Position numbers and translations under genes: made by a program
Notes under the pieces: generated by a model
Database searches by the model: none
What the model saw: only the letters and a program-made list of their open reading frames with translations
Told to the model about the DNA's origin: nothing
NCBI RefSeq assembly: GCF_000026205.1
Contig: NC_011047.1
Location: 124,001 to 188,000, forward strand
Origin: Candidatus Phytoplasma mali
GTDB lineage: Bacteria; Bacillota_I; Bacilli_A; Acholeplasmatales; Acholeplasmataceae
Direction of reading: 5' to 3'
DNA: 64,000 nucleotides
In this document: in pieces, positions 10,217 to 19,167 of the stretch
Position numbering within the stretch: position 1 is the first letter of the stretch
How the letters are laid out: every line of letters starts with the position of its first letter

Positions 10217-11851
10217 TTATCTATTTAAAATAACTTCAATAGGTTTTTTTCGAGCAAAATTATAAATAGGATAAAAAATACTAATAAATACAATTAAAAA
10301 AGTAATTACGACAATATTTAAAAATGCAATGCCTAAATGTAAACAAAAAATAATGTTTTCTCTAAATGAAATCAAGTCATCCTTCATTTCACCGATGATT
10401 GATATTGATTGTGCTGATATTGATGATGTTACCCATTGATTGAAAACACCAATATAAGTATCACTAATGATGTTTATAATATTTTTAATAAAAAAATTTT
10501 TAAAAGGAATGAAATAAAAAAACAAAATCCCAACAATAGATATTAAACTAGCAATAACAAAACCTTCACTAAAAAAAATCTTAAACACATCTCTACTTCT
10601 AGCGCCTAAAGCTCTTAAAATTCCAATTTCTTTTTTTTTAAATTGAATACTTTGTTTTACAAATCGACCAACAGTAAAAAAAACAGTTATAAAAACAATT
10701 AAAAAAATAAACAACATATTTCGAAAAATATTAGTTATAAATAATTTAAAAAATTCTATAATTTCTTTAATGTCATTTTTAATGTGAATTATTGAAACGT
10801 CTTCTAATGAAACTAATTTTTTTGCATGAGTTTGTAGATTTTTTAATGATTTCACACCAAAAAACGCAGCAGTCGTAAAAATTTGGCAATATAACATCAA
10901 CGCAGATATTAATAAAAAAAATATTAAAGCAATTTTTTTTTCTTTAAAATAACTCATGCCCATTTTAAAAGCTATTTTAAGGGGTAAATAACTACCAATT
11001 TTAATCATTTCTCGATGTTCGTGGGTATTATCATTCGCCACTTGATTAGTCGCTATAAAAGAAGCTTTAAAGTCATTTTGGTTTTGGTTTTGCATTTGAA
11101 GCAAAATTTCTGGGGTAATTTTTTGTCCAATTTTGAAACTTTTCGGATTAAAACCCTGTTGAGGAGATGGAGAAACATTATTTTTTGATAAGTCTGATAA
11201 CACTTTTCCATCTTGTAATTCAATAACCCTTTGACCATAACGATAAGCACTTTCCGCATCATGACTAACAATAATCACTAACTTATCCGCAGATAATTTT
11301 TTAAAAATTTCTAAAACCTGTTTGCCTGTTTTAGAATCTAGATTGCCGGTGGGTTCATCGGCTAAAATAATGGAAGGATTTTTAATAATAGAACGCGCAA
11401 TAGCGATTCTTTGTTTTTGACCGCCAGAAAGTTGATTAACTTTTCTCAATTCAAAACCATCTAAATCAAAATCTTTTAATAATTTCTTAATCATAACTGG
11501 ATCAGCTTTTTTACCTTGTAAATGTAAAGGTAAAGCTAAATTTTGCATAACATTCAGATCTTCAATTAAATTAAAATCTTGAAAAACAAAACCGACACTA
11601 CCATTACGATAATTATCAAAATCACTTTGTTTAAAATTAACAGTTGAATTGCCATTGATTAATATATCACCATGATCAAAAAAATCTAAACCACCTAATA
11701 AATTTAATAAAGTAGTTTTACCCGAACCAGATTTACCTAACATAAAAATTAATCCTTTATCAGGTAAATTTAAAGATATTTTTTTTAACACATTAACCGG
11801 CATTTGAGATTTATTAGCAAAATTTTTAGTTAAATTGACTATTTGAATCAT
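10217..11851 (-). CDS. ABC transporter, ATPase fused to FtsX-like permease (MacB-like)
   Basis: 544 residues. Residues 1-225 form a LolD/MacB-class ATPase: Walker A GKSGSGKTT (39-47), signature LSGGQKQR (141-148), Walker B ILADEPTG (162-169) and the switch histidine in VSHD. A polar Q/N-rich linker (about 225-285) leads to a first membrane helix (307-328), then an ectodomain of only about 45 residues where MacB has about 200. Three more helices of an FtsX permease follow, with KKKEIGILRALGARSRDVFK between helices 2 and 3. The substrate is unknown; the family exports lipoproteins, peptides or drugs by a mechanical stroke. A long inverted repeat sits just upstream. Confidence 0.85.
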   Translation of the reverse strand: MIQIVNLTKNFANKSQMPVNVLKKISLNLPDKGLIFMLGKSGSGKTTLLNLLGGLDFFDHGDILINGNSTVNFKQSDFDNYRNGSVGFVFQDFNLIEDLNVMQNLALPLHLQGKKADPVMIKKLLKDFDLDGFELRKVNQLSGGQKQRIAIARSIIKNPSIILADEPTGNLDSKTGKQVLEIFKKLSADKLVIIVSHDAESAYRYGQRVIELQDGKVLSDLSKNNVSPSPQQGFNPKSFKIGQKITPEILLQMQNQNQNDFKASFIATNQVANDNTHEHREMIKIGSYLPLKIAFKMGMSYFKEKKIALIFFLLISALMLYCQIFTTAAFFGVKSLKNLQTHAKKLVSLEDVSIIHIKNDIKEIIEFFKLFITNIFRNMLFIFLIVFITVFFTVGRFVKQSIQFKKKEIGILRALGARSRDVFKIFFSEGFVIASLISIVGILFFYFIPFKNFFIKNIINIISDTYIGVFNQWVTSSISAQSISIIGEMKDDLISFRENIIFCLHLGIAFLNIVVITFLIVFISIFYPIYNFARKKPIEVILNR

Positions 11852-11886
11852 AAAAAATATTTTCTCTTACTTTCTTTTGACATTTA

Positions 11887-11939
11887 ATTGATTTAATTTT
11901 TGATTATTATTTATATTAATAATCAAAAATTAAATCAAT
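11887..11939 (-). promoter_or_regulatory. Perfect 23-bp inverted repeat upstream of the ABC transporter
   Basis: The left arm 11887-11909 (attgatttaattt...) and right arm 11917-11939 are perfect reverse complements around a 7-base loop. It lies 36 bases upstream of the minus-strand ABC transporter start and about 125 bases past the ysxC stop. A leader hairpin or an operator fits best. It is less convincing as a ysxC terminator, because no strong T-run follows the arm. Confidence 0.5.
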
Positions 11940-12064
11940 CAAATATAATATACTTATAATAAATATGATAAAAAATATAAATTATTTTATTAAAAAAATT
12001 AAAAAAAATAATAAATATATTATATTAATTCTATCAAATTTATTGATTTTAAAAAAAATTAAAG

Positions 12065-12655
12065 TTATTTAACATTTTTTAAAATAAAATTTGTTATTTC
12101 GACTATTCCTTCTTTATTTTTATTAGAAATCAAAAAAAAATTATCACAAGAAATATTAAAATTATTAAAATTATTTTGAATTTTTATTAATTGTTGTTGA
12201 ATTTTTGTTTTATTAATTTTATCTTTTTTAGTAAAAACTAAAACGATTTCAAAACCATTTTTTATTAAAAAACCACAAATATTAATATCATTTGCGTTTG
12301 GGCCTACTTTAAAGTCAATTAAATATAAAATTTTTCGATAATTTAAATTATTTTTTAATAAATCAAAAATAATTATTAAAAAATTTTTTTTAATTTGTTT
12401 ACTTATTCTAGCATAACCATAACCTGGGGTATCTATTAAATAAAAAAAATTATTTAATAAATAATAATTTAAGGTTATAGTTTTTCCGGGATTTTTAGAA
12501 ACTCTAGCTAATTTTTTTTGACCAGTTAAATTATTAATAAAAGAACTTTTGCCAACATTACTTTTACCAATTAAAATTATTTCTGGATGTTTAATTAAAG
12601 AAAAAGTGTCTTTAATTTGTGCAATACTTTTAATAAAAATTGCTTGTTTTATCAT
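12065..12655 (-). CDS. ysxC: Ribosome biogenesis GTP-binding protein YsxC/EngB
   Basis: GTPase needed for late 50S ribosomal subunit assembly. The 196 residues show the G1 motif GKSNVGKSSF (about 30-39), a G2 threonine in the GKTITLN region, G3 DTPGYG (about 75-80), and G4 TKKD (about 137-140). Length and motif spacing match EngB. It is transcribed away from the 12836 gene, with about 180 bases of shared upstream region. Confidence 0.95.
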   Translation of the reverse strand: MIKQAIFIKSIAQIKDTFSLIKHPEIILIGKSNVGKSSFINNLTGQKKLARVSKNPGKTITLNYYLLNNFFYLIDTPGYGYARISKQIKKNFLIIIFDLLKNNLNYRKILYLIDFKVGPNANDINICGFLIKNGFEIVLVFTKKDKINKTKIQQQLIKIQNNFNNFNISCDNFFLISNKNKEGIVEITNFILKNVK

Positions 12656-12835
12656 TTAATCAACCTTATTCTTAAAATAATAAAATCAATATACTAAAAA
12701 ATAAAATAAATGTTTTTTAAAAATAATAAAAAAAATGTTAAAATATTATGGTTTTAATTATTACAATAATAAAATATGCAAAATATAAATAAAATTATTA
12801 CTGGAAATAAATTATATAAAAGGAGAAACTAGTAA

Positions 12836-14752
12836 TTGTTTTTTAAAAAACATAAAATAAAAAAATATTTTTTATCTTTATCAATAATTGCAATTATATT
12901 TATAATAATTTTTCAAATGATTTCTATAATTATCTTGAAAAAATATAATAAAATAACAATATTCGAAAAATTATTCACTAAAAAAGAAGTAAACGACACA
13001 AAAAATATTTATCACGATTCATACGCTCAAAAAAATAAAAATGATTTAAAAGAAATTATTAATATTGATTTTAAAAAAAATATTAAAAATAAAATTAATA
13101 ATAATGTTTTTAATTTTTTAAAAATTCAAAAACAAATTTGTCAACAAAAAAAAATTGAAAACGATATTTTAAAAAAACATTGTAAAAATAATTTCATTCA
13201 AAAAGATATTTTTTATGATGAAAAAAATACCAATAAGATAATTTATATTTATAATTTTCATTTAGAAGGTCAAACAAATTCTAAAGCTGTAATTGAATTA
13301 CTAAATAATTTAGGTAAATTTGGAATGGATATTAAATGGGAAAATTTTAAAAATAATTGTTTTTTTGAAGGTTATAACAAAAATATTTATGAAAATTGTA
13401 AATTTAAATTAAAACAAAATCCTGTTGGTTTACAAGCTTTTTATTTTTATGATGAACAAGAACGTGAAGGAATTAATAATGAATATAATTTTTATGAATT
13501 ATTCTTACAACATAAAAAAGAAACAGAAACAATTTTTTTTCTTTTTTGGCATAATAAAATTAATTATAATAACTTTTTTTTACCTTTAATAAAAATTTAT
13601 AAAAATTTAAATATATCAAATGATAAAATTTTAAATTTTAATATAAAAGAAATATCTTTATTAGATTGCTTACAACAAAAAGAACAAGAAAATTTTAACT
13701 TGCAATCAAAAATAAATTTTTTAATGAATATGATAATCCAAAGTACTAACGATATTAATCAAAAACAAAAAGAAATTAATGTTTTAATACAAAAAAATAA
13801 AAAAAATCAAGCAGAAATATTTTTATTAAAATATGATAATAAATTTTTATCTAACGACAACAATAATTTAAAAACAAAAAAAATAAAAACCCAATTACAA
13901 ACATCAAATTTACAAAAAAATAAAGAATTTTTTATTATCCAAAATTTAATAAAAGAATATGATGATAAAACAGCAATTGTTGAATATCAAGAAGCTTTGG
14001 AAAAATATAATCAATATATATGTTATTGGAAAATAGAAGCTAATATAAAACCAAATATACAATATAATTTTACTGAATTTTTAAATATTTTAACACAAAC
14101 AGAAAATGTTTATCACAATATCATACAAGATAATAAATCAATCATTATTACTATATTTAAAAATAAAGATATTTATGATCAAAAAATATCACAAGAAAAA
14201 ATTAAAATTTTTAAAATAAAAAAAATAAACCAAAATTCAGAAATTAAAATTAATAATACTGTTTATAACCAAATGTCTGATATTAAATTTCAATCCAACG
14301 TTTTTTTATCTTTAGAAAAACCTTTATTAAAACCTCATAATCAAGAATTTAAGTTTATTAATAAATATTTTAAAAATAATGAATGCGAAAATGAATCTAA
14401 TAATACATTAATTCCAAAAGAAACAAATTATAATAAATCATTATCCAATAATTATAATAATAAAAAAAATATGGCAATAATTGATATTTTTTTAATCAAT
14501 AAAAAAGATTTAATAAAAAATCAAATAACTAAAAATAGATTAAGCAACTATAGCTTAACTGCTCCTTGTTATACGAATCAAGAAGGAGAAAATTCATTAT
14601 ATTTTTTTATTAAAGATCCACCAATTAATTTATTAGCTGTTGTTTTTGATAAAGGAAATAGAGATGGGAAAGATGATACTTATACTTTAGAAGACCTAAA
14701 AAATATGGGCTATGAAGCTGAAAAAATGTATATTTTTTGGAAACAAAATTAA
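12836..14752 (+). CDS. Membrane-anchored protein with two SAP05-like regions (effector-like)
   Basis: 638 residues. A positively charged N-terminus and one hydrophobic helix (about 12-34) suggest a type II anchor with the rest outside the cell. Residues about 545-638 line up end to end with the mature effector SAP05 as I remember it: an SLTAP-like strand, IKDPPINLLAVVFDKGNRD, a TYTLEDLKNMG helix and a final MYIFWKQ. Residues about 133-240 repeat the pattern more loosely (NPVGLQAFYFYDEQ, then FFLFWHN). Residues 280-370 are Q/N/K-rich and probably coiled coil. SAP05 links the proteasome receptor RPN10 to plant transcription factors; whether this protein does is unknown. The start is TTG at 12836, directly after an in-frame TAA, with aggag about 10 bases upstream. 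Confidence 0.7.
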   Translation: MFFKKHKIKKYFLSLSIIAIIFIIIFQMISIIILKKYNKITIFEKLFTKKEVNDTKNIYHDSYAQKNKNDLKEIINIDFKKNIKNKINNNVFNFLKIQKQICQQKKIENDILKKHCKNNFIQKDIFYDEKNTNKIIYIYNFHLEGQTNSKAVIELLNNLGKFGMDIKWENFKNNCFFEGYNKNIYENCKFKLKQNPVGLQAFYFYDEQEREGINNEYNFYELFLQHKKETETIFFLFWHNKINYNNFFLPLIKIYKNLNISNDKILNFNIKEISLLDCLQQKEQENFNLQSKINFLMNMIIQSTNDINQKQKEINVLIQKNKKNQAEIFLLKYDNKFLSNDNNNLKTKKIKTQLQTSNLQKNKEFFIIQNLIKEYDDKTAIVEYQEALEKYNQYICYWKIEANIKPNIQYNFTEFLNILTQTENVYHNIIQDNKSIIITIFKNKDIYDQKISQEKIKIFKIKKINQNSEIKINNTVYNQMSDIKFQSNVFLSLEKPLLKPHNQEFKFINKYFKNNECENESNNTLIPKETNYNKSLSNNYNNKKNMAIIDIFLINKKDLIKNQITKNRLSNYSLTAPCYTNQEGENSLYFFIKDPPINLLAVVFDKGNRDGKDDTYTLEDLKNMGYEAEKMYIFWKQN

Positions 14753-14820
14753 AAATAATATATAAAAATAAAACGCATTAAATTAAATTTTATATTTTAA
14801 ATTAAAAAATGATAATAATT

Positions 14821-15540
14821 TTATTTATAATTTTTATAAAAATGTGATAAAAATAAAGTCACAAAAAATAAATTAGCAACAACTCAAGGAGAAACTTTAT
14901 TTTTTTTATAAAAAGTTTTCCAGTCTTTTAAAAATACAATATTAAACCATTATTTTGCTTTTTTATAATATCCTATTTAAAATATTCAAGTAGTATAATT
15001 AATTTCTGTTAAATAAAAAATTAATAATAATAAACATTTATTTTCTCGTACTAATTTAGGATATTTTTTTAATAATATTTTAAAAATGGTAAACATTTAT
15101 TAAAAATTACTGAATAACAAGATAAAGCTTCTCCTCTAACGCCTAAAATTTTTAATTTTTTAAATATTTGTTCAATTTTGGAATAAAAATTTAATTTTTG
15201 AAAATCATTAATAAAAGGTTTAGTGATTTTTTTTAATTAAAAAACTCCAAAGTTTAAAAGATATTTTATAAAAAAACTATATAATGAAATATAATAAATA
15301 ATTTAAAAAACGAAAATTAAACACCTTTATGAGTGTTAAAATTATTAGTAACTTTAAACATCATTTTTTATTTTTTTTAACCTAATTTCTTAAAGATAAA
15401 ATCTAAATTAGGATTTTCATGATTAAAATATAAATTTCTTGAAATTAAAATTTAAAAGTTTTTATATACATATCTAAATGGCAACAGAATCTCTTTTTTA
15501 GAAACTAAGTCAAAAAAAGGATAATTTAAAGGATTCTATT
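14821..15540 (-). pseudogene. Decayed protein-coding gene, identity unknown
   Basis: The 900-base gap between the 12836 gene and the symporter has no long frame, but the minus strand holds protein-like pieces in shifting frames. Examples are a stretch reading LNYPFFDLVSKKEILLPFRY near 15530, then RNLYFNHENPNLDFIFKKLG, a piece LKILGVRGEALSCYS near 15150, and a final VVANLFFVTLFLSHFYKNYK ending in TAA at 14821. Several in-frame TGA, TAG and TAA codons and frameshifts separate them. Limits are approximate. I could not assign a family. Confidence 0.5.
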
Positions 15541-15659
15541 TCAAAAATAAATTAAGTATTCTTTTATGAAATACTTATTTATGCAGAAAAAAATTTCTTA
15601 CTCATTTATAAAATTATATACATAACAAAATAATTAATAATAAATAAAAAAATTAATAT

Positions 15660-17141
15660 TTATAACCCATAAAAAATAGGATAAGTTATACTAGCAAAAG
15701 CAACTATCAAAGCACCACCTATACGAGTTGAAATCTGAGCAAATGAAATTAATTCCATTAAATTAGCAGCAGATAAAATATTAATATTGCCAGCACCACC
15801 AATACTATTAAGACAAAGTCCGGCTGTTATAGAAGATTCTACAGCATAAAAATTTAAAAAATGACCTATTACTCCAGCAGTTAAAGATACTGTTATTACA
15901 GAAACCAAACATGTTAAAAAGAAAGGAAAAGTTAATGCATCTAAAGCCGTTTGGATGTTTAATGTAAAACCTAAAATAACTAACAAAGCAGAGGTGAAAA
16001 GAGTAGTAACTAATTTAGAAGCTTGCTTAATACATTCCATAAAATGTTCATTAATTAAATTAAGTAATTTAATAATAATAACAACTAAAACTAAAAAAAC
16101 AATAGATTCTGGTAAAAATTTATGATATTTTATATCTATAATAGATTTAAATATTGTTCGTAGCAAAACAGTTAGAGAATGAAAAGAAAAAATAACTATA
16201 AAACCAGTAGTAATGCTATTATAATCAATTTGTTTTGATAATATTTGTTTTTTTGGAATTTTTTCATTTTGTAAAGATGCCTCATTATTAATTTCTAAAT
16301 TACCATTACCATTATATTTAGTATTAATAAAGATTTTTTTAATAATACCAGCTGCAAAAATACTAAAAATACCGCCTACCAATAAAGCTGGAACAATATG
16401 TCCAAAAACCTTATCAGCATCACAACCAATTACAGAACTATAAGATTCTCTCAAAGGCATAATCCCTGCAGTCATACCACCACTCGATAAAGGAACAAAA
16501 ATATAATAAAGCGTATCAGTAAAATTACTATAACTACTTGTTGCTACACCATGAATTCCTATAATGGGTTGATAACCCATCAATCCTAAACAATAACCAA
16601 ATAAACTAGTTATCAAAGCTCCCGAAATTAAAGAAATAATAACTAAAGGGAAAAATTTTTTAAAAGCACTTTTTAATAAATTATTATCCATGCTTAAAAA
16701 ACTATAAACAATTAAAGACGTTACAAAAAAAGAAGAAAATCCAAATCCTTTGTCACTATTAAAATTTTTAAAATTCGTAATAATAATTTCTCTAAATTCA
16801 TGAATACTTCCTTGATTTGTATTAATAAAAGAATTAACAATTTGTAAAGAAACAAGAATAGAAGGAATTAAAATACATAAAATAGAACCTCCTCCAATGT
16901 CTTTTAAAAAAGGTATCTTACTGCCTATAAATTGTAAAATTCCAGCAAAAGTCATTGCAACCAATAAAGATGTCATTAATGAATGCCATGAATCAATGTT
17001 TGAATTTTGATTATTTTTATTAAAACCAAAATAAATTTGAAAAACTAAAATTAACATAATAATGATTAAAACAGGTAAATTAAATCCTAAAATATTTGAT
17101 TTATATTTGGAAAGTTTTTGTAAATTTTTTTTATCATTCAT
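15660..17141 (-). CDS. Na+-coupled 2-hydroxycarboxylate (citrate/malate) symporter, CitS/MleP family
   Basis: 493 residues, strongly hydrophobic, about 11-12 membrane helices in two halves. Each half carries the family's re-entrant GG motif: LSSGGMTAGIMPLRESYSS (about 220-238) and LNSIGGAGNINILSAANLM (about 445-463). The latter is followed by ELISFAQISTRIGGALIVA, the 2HCT signature. It imports malate or citrate, an important carbon source for phytoplasmas, which feed malate to malic enzyme. Citrate versus malate specificity cannot be read from sequence alone. It is preceded by about 185 bases of AT-rich sequence and is probably transcribed alone. Confidence 0.93.
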   Translation of the reverse strand: MNDKKNLQKLSKYKSNILGFNLPVLIIIMLILVFQIYFGFNKNNQNSNIDSWHSLMTSLLVAMTFAGILQFIGSKIPFLKDIGGGSILCILIPSILVSLQIVNSFINTNQGSIHEFREIIITNFKNFNSDKGFGFSSFFVTSLIVYSFLSMDNNLLKSAFKKFFPLVIISLISGALITSLFGYCLGLMGYQPIIGIHGVATSSYSNFTDTLYYIFVPLSSGGMTAGIMPLRESYSSVIGCDADKVFGHIVPALLVGGIFSIFAAGIIKKIFINTKYNGNGNLEINNEASLQNEKIPKKQILSKQIDYNSITTGFIVIFSFHSLTVLLRTIFKSIIDIKYHKFLPESIVFLVLVVIIIKLLNLINEHFMECIKQASKLVTTLFTSALLVILGFTLNIQTALDALTFPFFLTCLVSVITVSLTAGVIGHFLNFYAVESSITAGLCLNSIGGAGNINILSAANLMELISFAQISTRIGGALIVAFASITYPIFYGL

Positions 17142-17327
17142 TGTGATAAAATAAAACTCCTTTTATTGAATTTATCAATAATTATTAAAATTATTATATA
17201 TAATAATAATTAAATTATGTTTTGATATTATAATGATTATAAAAATAAAAAAATATATTAAAATAATTATTTTATACAATTATATATTATCAAAATATTA
17301 TAAAAAATTTCAATTAAAAGTAAAATT

Positions 17328-18287
17328 TTAAATTAATTGGTTATTAATTTCCCATAATGATTGAAATATATCATCTTTTTTACTTTCCAAAACTTCTGTA
17401 AAAGGATAAGAAATAATCTTATTATTTCTAATTCCTAAAGCAATATTAAAAAAATTTTTTCTAATCATTTCGATGGAATAAAAACCCATTAAAGTTCCTA
17501 AAATACGATCTTGAGGTAGAGGAATTCCGCCTTTTTGAGTATGACCTAAAATAGTTATTTTAGTTTCAAAACCACTAACTAATTCAATTTCTTTTGCTAA
17601 AACATTAATATCAAATTGACGTTCTGTTAATATTACAATTGCATGACTTTGTTCTTGATTTCGAAAAGATTGCATTTTTTTTAAAACATTTAGTTTACTA
17701 TTATTATATTCAGGAATAATAACTAAATTATTTTCGTTACAAATAGAACTATAAAGAGCTAAATCACCTTTTTGTCTACCCATAACTTCTACTAAGGTAC
17801 ATCTTTTATGTGATTTAGAAGTATCTTTAATTTTATCAATAGATTCAACAATAGTATTTAAAGCTGTATGAAAACCAATAGTAAATTCAGTACCTGAAAT
17901 ATCATTATCAATAGTTCCTGGTATTCCAATACATTTAACACCAAAATCAATTAATTTTAAAGCACCTTTATAAGAACCATTACCGCCGATAATAATTAAA
18001 ACTGAAATATCTTTATTTTTTAAATTTTGAACTGATTTTTGAATAATATTTGTATTTTCTATAAATTCAATAAAACGTGAAGTCCCTAAAAAAGTACCAC
18101 CCATTCTAATAATATTTTCTACATCTTCTAATTTTAACAAATCCATTTGATTTTGATATAAACCTAAATAACCATATTTAATTCCGTAAATTGATATATT
18201 ATTTTGTATGCCAACTTTAACGATACTTCTAATAGCTGCGTTCATTCCTGGTGAATCTCCGCCTGACGTTAAAACAGCTATATTCAT
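17328..18287 (-). CDS. pfkA: ATP-dependent 6-phosphofructokinase
   Basis: Commits fructose 6-phosphate to glycolysis. At 319 residues it is standard bacterial PfkA length. Visible motifs: LTSGGDSPGMNAAIR at the N-terminus (ATP loop), GGNGSYKGA near residue 102, the catalytic PGTIDNDISGTEFTIGF near 123-140, and LVEVMGRQKGDLAL near 166. It lies 19 bases after the HAD phosphatase gene, so the two are probably co-transcribed. Confidence 0.97.
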   Translation of the reverse strand: MNIAVLTSGGDSPGMNAAIRSIVKVGIQNNISIYGIKYGYLGLYQNQMDLLKLEDVENIIRMGGTFLGTSRFIEFIENTNIIQKSVQNLKNKDISVLIIIGGNGSYKGALKLIDFGVKCIGIPGTIDNDISGTEFTIGFHTALNTIVESIDKIKDTSKSHKRCTLVEVMGRQKGDLALYSSICNENNLVIIPEYNNSKLNVLKKMQSFRNQEQSHAIVILTERQFDINVLAKEIELVSGFETKITILGHTQKGGIPLPQDRILGTLMGFYSIEMIRKNFFNIALGIRNNKIISYPFTEVLESKKDDIFQSLWEINNQLI

Positions 18288-18306
18288 ATTATTTTATTAT
18301 CCTTTT

Positions 18307-19113
18307 CTAAATCTTAATTAAATTATTCATTTTAAAAAAATCATAAATTTTATCTTCATCAATATGTGGAGCAATGATATTAGCATTTTCTTTAATTTGA
18401 TTATATTTAGTATTACCCATAGCAATACCAATATCAGCATATTTAATCATATCAATATCATTATAACCATCACCAACACAAATCAACTGGTGTTCTGGAT
18501 ATATTTTTTTAATTTTTTTAATTCCGTAAAATTTATTAATACCTTTTAAAACTACATCAACACCACCATCATTCCAATAAAAAAATTGAAATTGTTTATA
18601 ATTATTAATAAAATTATTAATTTTATTAATATTTTCATCTACAATCCACATCTGATAAACATTATTTGAAAGATAAAATTTATCGTCTAAAATATTCATT
18701 TTCGTACTAAAGAAATTTTTTAATTTTTCTGTAATAAATAATAAATCTTTTTTATAAAGAACAGCTTCTTGATACAAACCCACCATTCCTGTATGTAAAC
18801 CTGAAGAATTTGCTTGTTTTGTAAAATATAAAACCTCTTCTTTGGAAAAAAAATTTTTATCAATAATCTTATCATTAATAATAACTACACTTCCATTTAA
18901 TAAAACTAAATGTTGAAAAAAAGGCAATAATTTACCTAAAACATTTAATCTTTTTTTATTTCTACCTGTAGCAATACTTAAAATAACATTAGGATCTTGA
19001 GACAAAACTTCAATAGTCCTAATAGTTTGAGGCCAAATTTTCTTATATTTAGTACTAAAAAGTGTATTATCAATATCAAAAAAAAATATTCTTTTTGTTT
19101 TTATTTTTATCAT
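18307..19113 (-). CDS. HAD-superfamily (Cof-type) phosphatase
   Basis: 268 residues. HAD motif I FFDIDNTL gives the nucleophile Asp and acid Asp (about 11-18). Motif II is the serine in LSIATGR (about 45-51), and a lysine in the GINKFYGIK stretch provides motif III. Motif IV is GDGYNDIDM (about 218-226). The C2-type cap between motifs II and III identifies the Cof subfamily, which dephosphorylates sugar phosphates or other small metabolites. The exact substrate cannot be predicted. It sits directly upstream of pfkA, which suggests a carbohydrate-related role. Confidence 0.9.
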   Translation of the reverse strand: MIKIKTKRIFFFDIDNTLFSTKYKKIWPQTIRTIEVLSQDPNVILSIATGRNKKRLNVLGKLLPFFQHLVLLNGSVVIINDKIIDKNFFSKEEVLYFTKQANSSGLHTGMVGLYQEAVLYKKDLLFITEKLKNFFSTKMNILDDKFYLSNNVYQMWIVDENINKINNFINNYKQFQFFYWNDGGVDVVLKGINKFYGIKKIKKIYPEHQLICVGDGYNDIDMIKYADIGIAMGNTKYNQIKENANIIAPHIDEDKIYDFFKMNNLIKI

Positions 19114-19167
19114 ATATCATCATCTTCTAATTTTATTTTTATAAACTTAAATATTATAAATGATTTA

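Noticed and set aside
14821-15540. UGA read as tryptophan to rescue the decayed gene
   Set aside because: TAA and TAG stops and frameshifts are also present, and intact genes in the window use UGA as a stop with RF2 present.
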